Below, in pieces: positions 1 to 6,157 of a stretch of DNA of 9,097 bases. How positions within the stretch are numbered: the stretch's first letter is position 1; every line of letters starts with the position of its first letter. The position numbers and the translations under genes were made by a program. The stretch is from an uncultured Bacteroidales bacterium (GTDB lineage: Bacteria > Bacteroidota > Bacteroidia > Bacteroidales > UBA932). Location of the stretch: positions 1 to 9,097 of the forward strand of contig CAMKTW010000057.1 of assembly GCA_946415795.1 (NCBI GenBank). The letters are read 5' to 3'. Under the pieces are notes generated by a model. It saw nothing but the letters and a program-made list of their open reading frames with translations, was not told where the DNA came from and ran no database searches.

Positions 1-761
1 TTCATATAGATCCTGTCGGAGCCTGATATAAAGTCCTCTTTTATCGCGTACTCGCTTCCTTTGGTCGTGTTTATGGCTGCAACCATATCGGAATATCCCC
101 CAAAATAATCTACAACGGCATCAAAGTCAACACAATTATATGTACTGATAATGTAATCTGTAAGTTGCATCTTCTCTTTCTGGTCCAGCGAGAGAAACAT
201 ATTGCTTAATTGACGGTATGATATCGGGATATCCGCTGACCTGAAACTCCTGACCTTTTGGACTGCACGACGCAAAGGGGCACTCACTCTATCCAGCATT
301 AACGGCTCTGAGAAAGGATTGTGACTTGCCCCGTATGCAAGAAAATTCCACATAGACTGCTCCGGCCTGTCACATAACTGCTTCTCAACCGGGTTGTTGT
401 AAAGGTACGCTATGGCACTCCGTATATCTTTAGACCTGCATTTGCTCGCGAAACCGAACGGTCTTTTGAACAGCTGCCCCTTCAATCCGTGCCATTTATT
501 GTAAGCGCGCGAGAACCACGTTGTATAATATCGCACAAACTTCCCGAGATGCTTATTGTTGGGGGCATCTACCAGCACGTGAATATGATCGACCATAATA
601 CAAAGCCCGAGTATTTTGACTCCGAACCGACAGGCGGCAATAGAAAACATCGTAAAGAATACCAGGCAGTCCTTAACGGAATAAAAGATAATGAAACCGC
701 TATGATGCTTTTGATAAACGTGCTGGACAGCACCTGCCTGAAATGATATCCTTCCCTTCAT
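1..761 (-). CDS. IS200-like Y1/HUH transposase (RAYT-type), 3' end outside window
   Basis: The reading frame is open from ATG 761-759 to the left edge, giving 253 residues without a stop. An in-frame TAA lies two codons upstream of this ATG, which fixes the start; AGAGGA about 8 nt upstream may help initiation. Family features visible: the HUH metal-binding motif as DHIHVLVD (H59, H61), and the likely nucleophile Y87 in FSRAYN on the following helix. After it come the conserved KGQLFKRPFG and YLYNNPVEK blocks and WNFLAYG. Residues about 170-253 form a helical C-terminal extension. HUH transposases of this group cut and join single-stranded DNA at short hairpins. RAYT-type members are usually single-copy chromosomal genes next to palindromic repeats, and here a stem-loop cluster sits just upstream (801-931). 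No inactivating change is seen in the visible part, but the end is missing. Family identification is strong; the RAYT versus full IS distinction is inference. Confidence 0.9.
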   Translation of the reverse strand, partial: MKGRISFQAGAVQHVYQKHHSGFIIFYSVKDCLVFFTMFSIAACRFGVKILGLCIMVDHIHVLVDAPNNKHLGKFVRYYTTWFSRAYNKWHGLKGQLFKRPFGFASKCRSKDIRSAIAYLYNNPVEKQLCDRPEQSMWNFLAYGASHNPFSEPLMLDRVSAPLRRAVQKVRSFRSADIPISYRQLSNMFLSLDQKEKMQLTDYIISTYNCVDFDAVVDYFGGYSDMVAAINTTKGSEYAIKEDFISGSDRIYM

Positions 762-800
762 ATCTTACATCCTCTTTTGGTGTAAATATCGCAAGAGAAA

Positions 801-829
801 GAAAAAAGGGCAAATCATTTTTGCACCCT
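801..829 (-). terminator. Intrinsic terminator, leftward
   Basis: Read on the minus strand, AGGG-TG-CAAA pairs with TTTG-CCCT around a five-base loop (AATGA), with a two-base bulge, and is followed at once by TTTTTT. This is the classic stem plus U-tract arrangement for leftward transcription. It lies about 105 nt past the stop of the radical-SAM gene and about 40 nt before the transposase start. It would therefore end the 4186-to-936 transcript and insulate the transposase gene from it. The plus strand has no matching U-tract. Confidence 0.6.
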
Positions 830-845
830 GGAGGATAAAATACTA

Positions 846-862
846 TGTAACTGTGGGTTACA
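846..862. repeat. Perfect 6-bp inverted repeat (stem-loop)
   Basis: TGTAAC and GTTACA form a perfect 6-bp stem around a five-base loop (TGTGG). It abuts the next, larger stem-loop at 862-899. It has no U-tract on either strand, so it is not a simple terminator. Given the HUH transposase gene directly downstream on the minus strand, it could be a subterminal recognition hairpin, but that is inference. Confidence 0.5.
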
Positions 863-899
863 AATAATCGCTCAATAAAACAAGGTGGAGTGATTATTT
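862..899. repeat. 12-bp imperfect inverted repeat (stem-loop)
   Basis: AAATAATCGCTC (862-873) pairs with GAGTGATTATTT (888-899) over 8 + 3 bp, with one G/T position that would be a G-U pair in plus-strand RNA. The loop is 14 nt. It follows the 846-862 hairpin without a gap. HUH transposases of the IS200 and RAYT groups recognise imperfect palindromes at element ends, which makes this a candidate end or REP-like unit for the transposase at 1-761. A second copy elsewhere would be needed to prove it. Confidence 0.5.
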
Positions 900-935
900 A
901 TATCGGACTAATAGTCAGGAGCTTCGCCTCCAGCG

Positions 936-1961
936 CTAATTGTCGCAGCGCACCGCCAGTATCGGATCGGGAATGTCAAAGGTACCATAGAGTTGTTCGC
1001 TGGCGGCGCGACAGCCGCCGTTGCACATCTTTAAGCTGGGACAGGTGCGGCATTTTTCCGGCACTGCGGCATATCGGGCAGTAGCTGACGGATCGGACAG
1101 TATTTCCGCGATAGGTTTGTCATAAATATTCCCCAGCACGTGGGGCGAATGGTTGCAGAAGCGTACGTCGCCGCGCCACGACACAGCTACCGGCCTGCGG
1201 CTCAAATCAGTACTGCATCCAGAGAACAGAATATGGGGATAATCGGCAGGGTCCATCAGGCAGACGGGTGTGCAGACGCCGCTGACGATATGCATTTCCC
1301 GGTGAGATGCAGCGAAAGACTCAACATCGGCAAACGCCCGACTTAAAGTGGCAAGATCCATTTTTAACTCTTCCGAATTCCTGATTCCGTTACCGCCTAT
1401 GTTGAAGCGGTTCACCATCACGTTTCTTACACCCAAATCGTGAATCAGCTGCAGGCTCCCGGCCACACCCGGTGCATTGACTCTGGTGATAACCAGGACA
1501 GCATAAGCCCCCTGCGGCATTGCGGCAGCCACCTTGCCAAGCGCAACCCAGGCCTTTTCCCAGGAGCCGGGCAGCGACGTCAGATAGTCGTGAATGCCGG
1601 CATCGGCACTAAGCAATGGAATCTGGATAGCACCTACGCCAAGACTCACAAAGTTGGCTATGGCATCTTCAGTAAGCAGAGTCCCGTTTGTGAGGACATT
1701 GACATTGCAGCCGCGAAGCCGGGCAAACATCGCAAGATCGTGAATATTGCCCAGCAGCATCGGCTCGCCGCCCGAAAAGGAAACAGTGCCGACGGTGGCC
1801 TGCGAGAGCAGTTTTCGCAGAGTCCGACGGGTTTTGGCAGGGTCCGGCCTGGAGATCGGGCTGCTATCGTCCCGCCAGTAATTATAACAAAACCTGCAAC
1901 ACTGGTTGCAGGCATCTGTCATTTCAAAAATGATATTACCTATGTTGAGGCGTTCCTTCAT
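936..1961 (-). CDS. Radical SAM/SPASM-domain protein (rSAM/lipoprotein-type pair)
   Basis: This 341-residue protein is a complete SPASM-type radical-SAM enzyme. The [4Fe-4S]-SAM site is C18-x3-C22-x2-C25 (an additional C21 lies within it), and SAM-binding GGEP follows at 64-67. The C-terminal SPASM set is complete: C249, then G264-x4-C269, then C304-x2-C307-x5-C313-x3-C317, then C339, the spacing expected for two auxiliary clusters. Such enzymes use the 5'-deoxyadenosyl radical, most often to modify peptides or proteins, and should be cytoplasmic. The start ATG overlaps the stop of the upstream gene as TGATG, so the two are translationally coupled. No precursor-peptide ORF is evident nearby, leaving the partner membrane/lipoprotein or a distant peptide as substrate candidates. 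It resembles the Bacteroidales rSAM/lipoprotein pairs (TIGR04133/TIGR04134, from memory and unverified). Enzyme class is near certain; the substrate is unknown. Confidence 0.92.
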   Translation of the reverse strand: MKERLNIGNIIFEMTDACNQCCRFCYNYWRDDSSPISRPDPAKTRRTLRKLLSQATVGTVSFSGGEPMLLGNIHDLAMFARLRGCNVNVLTNGTLLTEDAIANFVSLGVGAIQIPLLSADAGIHDYLTSLPGSWEKAWVALGKVAAAMPQGAYAVLVITRVNAPGVAGSLQLIHDLGVRNVMVNRFNIGGNGIRNSEELKMDLATLSRAFADVESFAASHREMHIVSGVCTPVCLMDPADYPHILFSGCSTDLSRRPVAVSWRGDVRFCNHSPHVLGNIYDKPIAEILSDPSATARYAAVPEKCRTCPSLKMCNGGCRAASEQLYGTFDIPDPILAVRCDN

Positions 1962-2488
1962 CAGTGAAGTTCAATCGTGTCCTCACCGACAAATACATTA
2001 CCCTTCTCTTCATCTATCCCGTAAACCTTGACAGCCACCGGTCCTTTATAATCAGTTTCCGCAAGTGTAATCTCAAAGGTAAACACATACTTATCGAATT
2101 CCTCCGCATCAGGAATGAGGGTCTCTTCCTGGAGTAGTCTTGACTCATTATCTTTGGTTGTGAGTGTAATCCGATATTCTTTATATGTCGGAGACAACAC
2201 CGTTACAGAAAGAACATCCCCACATTTAAGAGTAGCGGCATTCTGATCCTTGGCGACGACACCGATTTCATTTTCCGGTGGAATCGGGTCGTAGCAGGAG
2301 ACAAACATTCCGGGTCCTTCGCAATTCGTCGCAGAAAGAAGCACCCAGGCTGCAATCATCGCACCGCCCAGTTTGTATTTTGTTCGGATGGCCTTGGCGT
2401 TTTTACCTTTAGAGAATATCACCCACAGTGACACCGCCGCAAAGGCGATTCCAAGTGAGATGTACACGATAAAAGCTTTTGCTTTCAT
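1961..2488 (-). CDS. Small membrane protein or lipoprotein paired with the radical SAM gene
   Basis: The protein has 175 residues. It begins with a hydrophobic segment (about 5-25), then a short basic stretch (27-39, KGKNAKAIRTKYK), then a second hydrophobic segment (about 40-54) running into SATNC at C56 and CYDP at C65. The remaining 110 residues are hydrophilic with alternating beta-type patterns, consistent with a small sandwich domain outside the membrane. C56 is where a lipoprotein cysteine would sit, but N55 just before it is not a canonical lipobox, so anchoring by two helices is an alternative. M44 as start would give a short lipoprotein-like signal; the longer start is kept because the frame is well formed. 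Its stop overlaps the radical-SAM start (TGATG), a strong sign that the two act together. I do not recognise the globular domain, and whether the enzyme modifies this protein is open. Confidence 0.8.
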   Translation of the reverse strand: MKAKAFIVYISLGIAFAAVSLWVIFSKGKNAKAIRTKYKLGGAMIAAWVLLSATNCEGPGMFVSCYDPIPPENEIGVVAKDQNAATLKCGDVLSVTVLSPTYKEYRITLTTKDNESRLLQEETLIPDAEEFDKYVFTFEITLAETDYKGPVAVKVYGIDEEKGNVFVGEDTIELH

Positions 2489-2527
2489 AACCGTATGGTC
2501 TGTTTATTGGTAAATGCTCCGTATCAA

Positions 2528-2535
2528 CAAATATA
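2528..2535 (-). promoter_or_regulatory. Candidate Bacteroidota -7 box for the lipoprotein/rSAM pair
   Basis: On the minus strand TATATTTG matches the Bacteroidota -7 consensus TAnnTTTG exactly, 40 nt upstream of the ATG at 2488. It lies in the 55-nt gap after the exonuclease stop. No convincing TTTG -33 box is found at the usual distance. If active, the lipoprotein and radical-SAM genes can be transcribed apart from the acyltransferase and exonuclease genes. Confidence 0.4.
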
Positions 2536-2543
2536 ACAAGAAG

Positions 2544-3047
2544 TCACAATATCTTCATTGCTATGTACGCGCATGCCTCGGCATCGGCCAGCGCGTGATG
2601 ATGATTGGTCAAGTCAAAGCCGCAGGCTGCGGCCACTGTCTGCAGCTGGTGATCGGGCAGTTGCCGGCCAAAATGCCGGCGCGACGCCGCCAAAGTATCG
2701 AAAAACTGATAATCAGGATAGTCCATCTGATAGACGCGGAAGGCGGCTTTAAGGCATCCTTCGTCAAAGCGGGCGTTGTGGGCCACCAGCGGCAGCCCCT
2801 CTATGAGCGGGGCGATCTTTTCCCAGACAAACGGAAACACCGGGGCATCCTCCGTATCCACTGCAGACAGGCCGTGCACCCGCTGACAGAACCACTTGTA
2901 ATACTCAGGCTCTGGATGGATCAGGCTGTAAAAAGTATCCTCGACGCACCCTCCGCGCACAACCACCACCCCCACACTGCATACACTGCTGGGGCACTCA
3001 TTGGCCGTCTCAAAATCTATCGCGGCGAAGTCAGTCAACCTGCTCAT
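2544..3047 (-). CDS. DnaQ-like 3'-5' exonuclease (DEDDh)
   Basis: This 167-residue stand-alone exonuclease domain carries the three Exo motifs in order: D11-x-E13 in AIDFETAN (Exo I), D95 in HNARFDEG (Exo II), and H150-x4-D155 in HHALADAE (Exo III, the DEDDh form). These residues bind two metal ions that hydrolyse DNA from the 3' end. A longer open frame extends upstream to 3392, but it overlaps the acyltransferase gene and only the start at 3047 places Exo I near the N terminus as in relatives. It begins 29 nt after the acyltransferase stop and is probably co-transcribed with it. Such proteins are often annotated as DNA polymerase III epsilon subunit or exonuclease; lacking any extra domain, a role in proofreading, repair or RNA trimming cannot be separated from sequence. 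Family assignment is secure. Confidence 0.92.
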   Translation of the reverse strand: MSRLTDFAAIDFETANECPSSVCSVGVVVVRGGCVEDTFYSLIHPEPEYYKWFCQRVHGLSAVDTEDAPVFPFVWEKIAPLIEGLPLVAHNARFDEGCLKAAFRVYQMDYPDYQFFDTLAASRRHFGRQLPDHQLQTVAAACGFDLTNHHHALADAEACAYIAMKIL

Positions 3048-3076
3048 AATCAACAAACCCTGCGGGGACAGACTTT

Positions 3077-4186
3077 TCAGCATCCTATGATCCACTTGCT
3101 TCCCGGAATCCTGGAAAGCAGGCTGGTTGTGACTGCGCAGCAGATATAAGTCAGGACGGCAATCGCCGGAACGGCCAGCCACACGGGGATGGCAGGCGAT
3201 GCGGGGCTGCCACCTATGATCCAGGATGCGATGGGCGCCAGGAACAGCAGGTGCATCAGGTACATACCGAATGAGTACTTGGAGAGAGCGGCTATGAGTC
3301 TCGGCGTTTGCGCCTTCCCGATGCACGAGAAGACCAGGAAGATGCCGGATGTGGCCAGCAGCACGTTGGGCGTGCAGAACTCCCAGGCCCACTCCAGTGC
3401 GGGCGTGTCAATCATCTGCCCCGGCACGCCTTTAAACCAGAAAGACCAGCCGGTGAAAGCCGCCCCCACTATAAAGCAAATCAAACCCACAATGAGTTTG
3501 CGGCTGCGAGTCCAGTTCAGGTGGTAATGGATATAGTGCGCCAGCACAAGGTAGCCCAGGAAGCCGGAGCAATACCAGAGAGCCCCGAAGCCGTTCCAGA
3601 AACACTCTCCCCACACTTCGGCGGTAATGAACCGGTGAATCCAGGGGATGAAGGTGGATACCACAAAGAGCCCCAGAAAGATGCGCTCTTCCCTGGCGGA
3701 AGCCTTTTCCAGCCAGGGCGAAACAATCGGGATAATCAGGTAAAGACTGATCAGCGGATACATAAACCACAGATGCCCCGCCATAGACGGAAAGTTGAAC
3801 GGCAGGCGCTTGAGGTCGGCCAGCGACTGCTCCCAGGTCATACCACCCCAGGCCAGCGGCAGGAAGGTGTAGATGAGCATAAACGCCAGCATCGGCGGCA
3901 GGATGCGCAAAAAGCGCCGCTTATAGAATTGCGTCATCGTCTGCCCCGGCTTCAGCGGCACCAGCAGGAATGCTGACACAATCATAAACAGCGGCACGCT
4001 GACCCTGCCCAGGAATCCGTCGTAAAAAGCCACCCAGAACCGGTTGGCCTCATTTGCCAGCATTGAAACGCTGCCCGCCAGCCCCGACGCCGCCTCCGCC
4101 GCATAAAAATTCTCCGCCGCGTGGACAAGCATCACCAGAAAACACGCAATGACACGGATATAGTCTATAAATACAATGCGCCTCAT
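3077..4186 (-). CDS. Membrane acyltransferase, acyltransferase-3 family
   Basis: A 369-residue polytopic membrane protein with about ten hydrophobic segments. The family signature R-x10-H is present as R11 and H22, inside the first segment that starts MRRIVFIDYIR; this pair is needed for acyl transfer in the family. Further family landmarks are SVPLFMIVSAF (63-73), the basic turn FYKRRFLRILPP (87-98), HLWFMYPLISLYL (138-150) and KYSFGMYLMH near 303-312. Members move acetyl or other acyl groups from the cytoplasm onto sugars of exopolysaccharide, O-antigen, peptidoglycan or small lipids. The acceptor cannot be read from the sequence, and no glycosyltransferase cluster adjoins it. Length is normal. 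TATTTTTA at 4215-4208 (minus) is a near match to the -7 promoter box, about 22 nt before the start, but is weak. Confidence 0.92.
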   Translation of the reverse strand: MRRIVFIDYIRVIACFLVMLVHAAENFYAAEAASGLAGSVSMLANEANRFWVAFYDGFLGRVSVPLFMIVSAFLLVPLKPGQTMTQFYKRRFLRILPPMLAFMLIYTFLPLAWGGMTWEQSLADLKRLPFNFPSMAGHLWFMYPLISLYLIIPIVSPWLEKASAREERIFLGLFVVSTFIPWIHRFITAEVWGECFWNGFGALWYCSGFLGYLVLAHYIHYHLNWTRSRKLIVGLICFIVGAAFTGWSFWFKGVPGQMIDTPALEWAWEFCTPNVLLATSGIFLVFSCIGKAQTPRLIAALSKYSFGMYLMHLLFLAPIASWIIGGSPASPAIPVWLAVPAIAVLTYICCAVTTSLLSRIPGSKWIIGC

Positions 4187-4245
4187 AATAGATTACTAAT
4201 TGCACCGTAAAAATACCGCAATATTCTGAAAGATCTGAGAAAACT

Positions 4246-4255
4246 TTGCCGGCAA
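4246..4255. repeat. 10-bp perfect palindrome
   Basis: TTGCCGGCAA is a perfect palindrome about 60 bp upstream of the acyltransferase start, inside the non-coding stretch 4187-4357. It could be an operator or chance. Apart from this palindrome, the inverted repeat at 4262-4278 and the promoter-like boxes, I see nothing in that stretch. Confidence 0.35.
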
Positions 4256-4261
4256 CTGACC

Positions 4262-4278
4262 CTGCCAGATTTTGGCAG
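4262..4278. repeat. Perfect 6-bp inverted repeat (stem-loop)
   Basis: CTGCCA and TGGCAG flank the five-base spacer GATTT. It lies 6 bp from the palindrome at 4246-4255 and shares the TGCC core, suggesting either a paired operator or a small hairpin in the acyltransferase leader. There is no U-tract on either strand, so a terminator is unlikely. Confidence 0.4.
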
Positions 4279-4292
4279 TAAGGCACATTACC

Positions 4293-4321
4293 TTTGCACA
4301 AAACTGCAATGGTATAATTTG
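4293..4321 (+). promoter_or_regulatory. Promoter-like TTTG / TATAATTTG pair, rightward
   Basis: TTTG at 4293-4296 is followed 16 nt later by TATAATTTG at 4313-4321, close to but not an exact fit to the Bacteroidota TTTG / TAnnTTTG arrangement. Transcription from it would run antisense through the hicB remnant, and there is no intact gene within 650 bp downstream. It may be chance or a relic promoter. Confidence 0.25.
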
Positions 4322-4357
4322 TTCGAGTCCACAGGAAATCGGGAATGCGACTCGCGA

Positions 4358-4776
4358 CTAAAGACCAAAATAACTATAGGATAACGGACAGCCGGGGACA
4401 AATGACTTTATCCCTTCGCTGATGCGCAGCTGCATTTCGGGGCGGGGATGTCTTTACCCATTGGTATAATGGCTCAATTGCTGCTCTGCAATTCCATTTC
4501 TCCAGCCAGAGACTTCCTGACGATGTAATTGTCGGCATATTTCAATTGGGCTCGAGTAGTAAGTTCGTATACAGGCTCCCATTCTCCTGTCAATTCGACG
4601 GGGACAGGGTATCTTTCTTCAAGCAGTCCCTCTACGTGGAATCGCAGGGCATCTACAATATTCTGCTTTACCTCTTAGAGTGTCTAGCCTGTTGCAACAC
4701 ACGCAATATCCTCATTTTCAGGTGCTGCGCAAAAATATCCGAGCACCCAGTCAACTTTGATGATTACCTTATTATT
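4358..4776 (-). pseudogene. hicB: hicB antitoxin pseudogene (HicB fold plus HTH)
   Basis: Reading leftward from about 4776, the conceptual product begins NNKVIIKVDWVLGYFCAAPE and continues DIACVATG-stop-TL-stop-EVKQNIVDALRFHVEGL. This is the HicB layout, where an intact gene would read ATGKTLEEVK. It goes on through PVPVEL, YELTTRAQLKYADNYIVRKSL, then jumps frame at about 4496-4500 (one base missing) into GIAEQQLSHYTNG-stop-RHPRPEMQLRISEGIKSF, a helix-turn-helix tail, ending at TAG 4360-4358. In all there are three nonsense codons (TAG 4686-4684, TAA 4677-4675, TAA 4456-4454) and one frameshift; the start codon is also lost (AAT-AAT-AAG where ATG is expected). HicB neutralises the HicA mRNA interferase and represses its own operon. 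The fragment cannot make protein. Identification rests on motif recognition across two frames and is strong; exact ends are approximate. Confidence 0.85.
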
Positions 4777-4947
4777 CTGCTAAGTAATACAGTATGTTTT
4801 GCCGTGAAGAATATTTCTACGGTTCATCTACAATTATTTCTATTTCTAAAAAAGAATATCTCTTTTTTTGAAAACGGCATCGAACTGCCCCCTTTGGAAC
4901 TCGATATCTGGGATATCAACCACCTACCAGTGTCAACAATTGCAGCC
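4777..4947 (-). other. AT-rich non-coding stretch, possible hicA remnant
   Basis: This is the place where hicA normally sits, directly upstream of hicB. No intact gene is present on either strand. On the minus strand 4945-4883 reads LQLLTLVGG-stop-YPRYRVPKGAV, which weakly echoes the HicA pattern of VGSH followed by QYRHP and KKG. The catalytic histidine position would be the stop codon, and the rest does not align. It is either a heavily decayed hicA or chance. The open frame on the plus strand across this stretch has no recognisable protein features. Confidence 0.25.
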
Positions 4948-4979
4948 TTTTCGTTTTACTCCTTTTTTCAATACCTTTG
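4948..4979 (+). promoter_or_regulatory. Promoter of the redox operon
   Basis: TACCTTTG at 4972-4979 is an exact TAnnTTTG -7 box. TTTTCG at 4948-4953 is an acceptable -33 element about 19-20 nt upstream. Transcription would begin near 4986, giving a leader of roughly 20 nt before the ATG at 5008. This is the best-formed promoter in the window and sits where the four-gene operon needs one. Confidence 0.55.
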
Positions 4980-5007
4980 GGGTATGAGAATTATTTGAGT
5001 TGAACCA

Positions 5008-5664
5008 ATGAATAAACTGATACTGATTATGGCGATGATGATGGCTGGCGCGGCGCTGGGCGCACCCACGGAGCAGGCGCAAACAGTGACGCAGACGGCG
5101 CAGGCGCAGCAGGCGGCCCTGAATCAGCAAACGGCGCAAGCCCCGCAGGAAGAGGACCCCGATGCAAAATACGGCGCGGAGCTGCTGAAACCCGGCGCGG
5201 TGGCGCCGGACTTTACCCTGAATGACCTGGACGGCTTCCCTGTGAGGCTGGGCGAACTGCGCGGGAAGCGCGTAGTGCTGATGTTCTGGGCATCGTGGTG
5301 CCCCGACTGTCGTGCAGAGGTACCCGATCTGAAGGCTATGTACGCTGAAGCCGACCCGGACAAAGTGACTTTCGTCTCGGTATCTTACGACCGTGACTTC
5401 GCCGCACTCAAGAAGTTTGCCGCAGATAACGCCCTGCCGGGCATACAGCTGTTCGACCCCGCCGGAAAGAAGGAATCAAAGATTGGTGCAGACTATCACG
5501 TGAAGTGGATTCCTTCGCTGTACCTGATTGATGAGAATGGCCGTATAGAGCTTGGCACGGTGGTGGCCTCCAAAGTGGCAGCGGCGCTCCGAGGCACATC
5601 CGCTCCAGAAATCAAAGCCATCCCCGGCAGGGAGCTCTGCACGGATGAAAGTTGCAAATTATAA
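5008..5664 (+). CDS. Secreted TlpA-like thioredoxin-fold oxidoreductase
   Basis: 218 residues. An N-terminal signal peptide (about 1-19, MNKLILIMAMMMAGAALGA) is followed by a low-complexity Gln/Ala/Thr-rich spacer (20-50) and then an AhpC/TlpA redoxin domain (about 58-195). The active site is W97-C-P-D-C101, and the cis-proline is P169 in KWIPSLYLID. TlpA-like proteins use the CxxC dithiol to reduce or oxidise disulfides outside the cytoplasm, and CPDC suggests a reductant role, though direction cannot be read for certain. The short C-terminal tail CTDESC (C211, C216) adds a second cysteine pair beyond the fold, which could relay electrons or bind metal. No lipobox cysteine is present, so it is probably periplasmic and soluble. 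It is first in an operon with a peroxiredoxin 17 nt downstream, fitting a thiol/peroxide stress role. Confidence 0.93.
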   Translation: MNKLILIMAMMMAGAALGAPTEQAQTVTQTAQAQQAALNQQTAQAPQEEDPDAKYGAELLKPGAVAPDFTLNDLDGFPVRLGELRGKRVVLMFWASWCPDCRAEVPDLKAMYAEADPDKVTFVSVSYDRDFAALKKFAADNALPGIQLFDPAGKKESKIGADYHVKWIPSLYLIDENGRIELGTVVASKVAAALRGTSAPEIKAIPGRELCTDESCKL

Positions 5665-5681
5665 ACGAAATACGAGATATT

Positions 5682-6137
5682 ATGCTTAAGATTGGCGACA
5701 AGATGCCCTCATTCGAGGTAATGGACCAGGACGGCAATATGGTCAGCAGCAAGGAGTTTATCGGCAACGGCCGCAAGACCGTCATCTACTTTTATCCTAA
5801 GGACAACACATCGGGCTGCACCGCAGAGGCGTGCAGTTTCCGCGACAATTATGCTGAGCTTACCGCCGCCGGCTACAATGTGGTCGGGGTGAGCAAAGAC
5901 AGCACCAAAAGCCACAGCGGCTTCCGCGCAAAATACGAGCTGCCGTTCCGCCTGCTGGCCGACACATCGCTCAAGATGCTGCAGGATTTTGGTGCCTGGG
6001 GCGAGAAAAAGATGTATGGAAAAACCACTATGGGCACGCTGCGGCGCACATTCATTTTTAACGAGGACGGCATACTGGAGCGCATCATAGAGAAGGTGGA
6101 CACAAAAAATGCCGCCGGGCAGATTCTGGAAGGATAA
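5682..6137 (+). CDS. bcp: Bcp-type (PrxQ) thiol peroxidase
   Basis: 151 residues, the usual length for the Bcp/PrxQ class of atypical two-cysteine peroxiredoxins. The catalytic motif P39-x3-T43-x2-C46 is intact with peroxidatic C46; the resolving cysteine is C51, five residues on, as in the helix-2 form of the family. R121 in TLRRTFIF matches the conserved arginine. The enzyme reduces hydrogen peroxide and organic hydroperoxides using thioredoxin-type donors in the cytoplasm. An in-frame ATG at 5652 would add ten residues but lies inside the upstream gene, while the start at 5682 gives the family N terminus (MLKIGDKMPSFEV), so the latter was chosen. It lies 17 nt after the TlpA-like gene and 20 nt before the Cys-rich lipoprotein gene. 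Confidence 0.95.
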   Translation: MLKIGDKMPSFEVMDQDGNMVSSKEFIGNGRKTVIYFYPKDNTSGCTAEACSFRDNYAELTAAGYNVVGVSKDSTKSHSGFRAKYELPFRLLADTSLKMLQDFGAWGEKKMYGKTTMGTLRRTFIFNEDGILERIIEKVDTKNAAGQILEG

Positions 6138-6157
6138 ATCAAAACCGACATATAACT

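Noticed and set aside
489..746. 85-codon plus-strand frame
   Set aside because: Antisense to the transposase, whose motifs are unambiguous.
1440..1967. 175-codon plus-strand frame
   Set aside because: Antisense to the radical-SAM gene, no protein features; a shadow.
2544..3392. Longer 282-codon version of the exonuclease
   Set aside because: The extra 115 residues overlap the acyltransferase gene in another frame and look like shadow translation; Exo I belongs near the N terminus.
3308..3976. 222-codon plus-strand frame
   Set aside because: Antisense to the acyltransferase, arginine/proline/histidine-rich shadow composition.
4318..4334. tRNA T-arm-like GTTCGAGTCC, possible tRNA fragment or att site
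   Set aside because: The flanking bases do not form a T stem (only one pair) and no acceptor or anticodon arm is present.
4358..4776. Stop-codon recoding as explanation for the interrupted HicB frame
   Set aside because: TAA, TAG and TGA all end intact genes in this window, and a frameshift is also needed; decay is simpler.
4546..4998. 150-codon open frame on the plus strand
   Set aside because: It runs antisense to the hicB remnant, has no recognisable features and owes its length to the decayed AT-rich DNA; the minus-strand HicB reading explains the segment better.
5652..5681. Upstream start for the peroxiredoxin
   Set aside because: It lies inside the preceding gene and adds ten residues not typical of the family.
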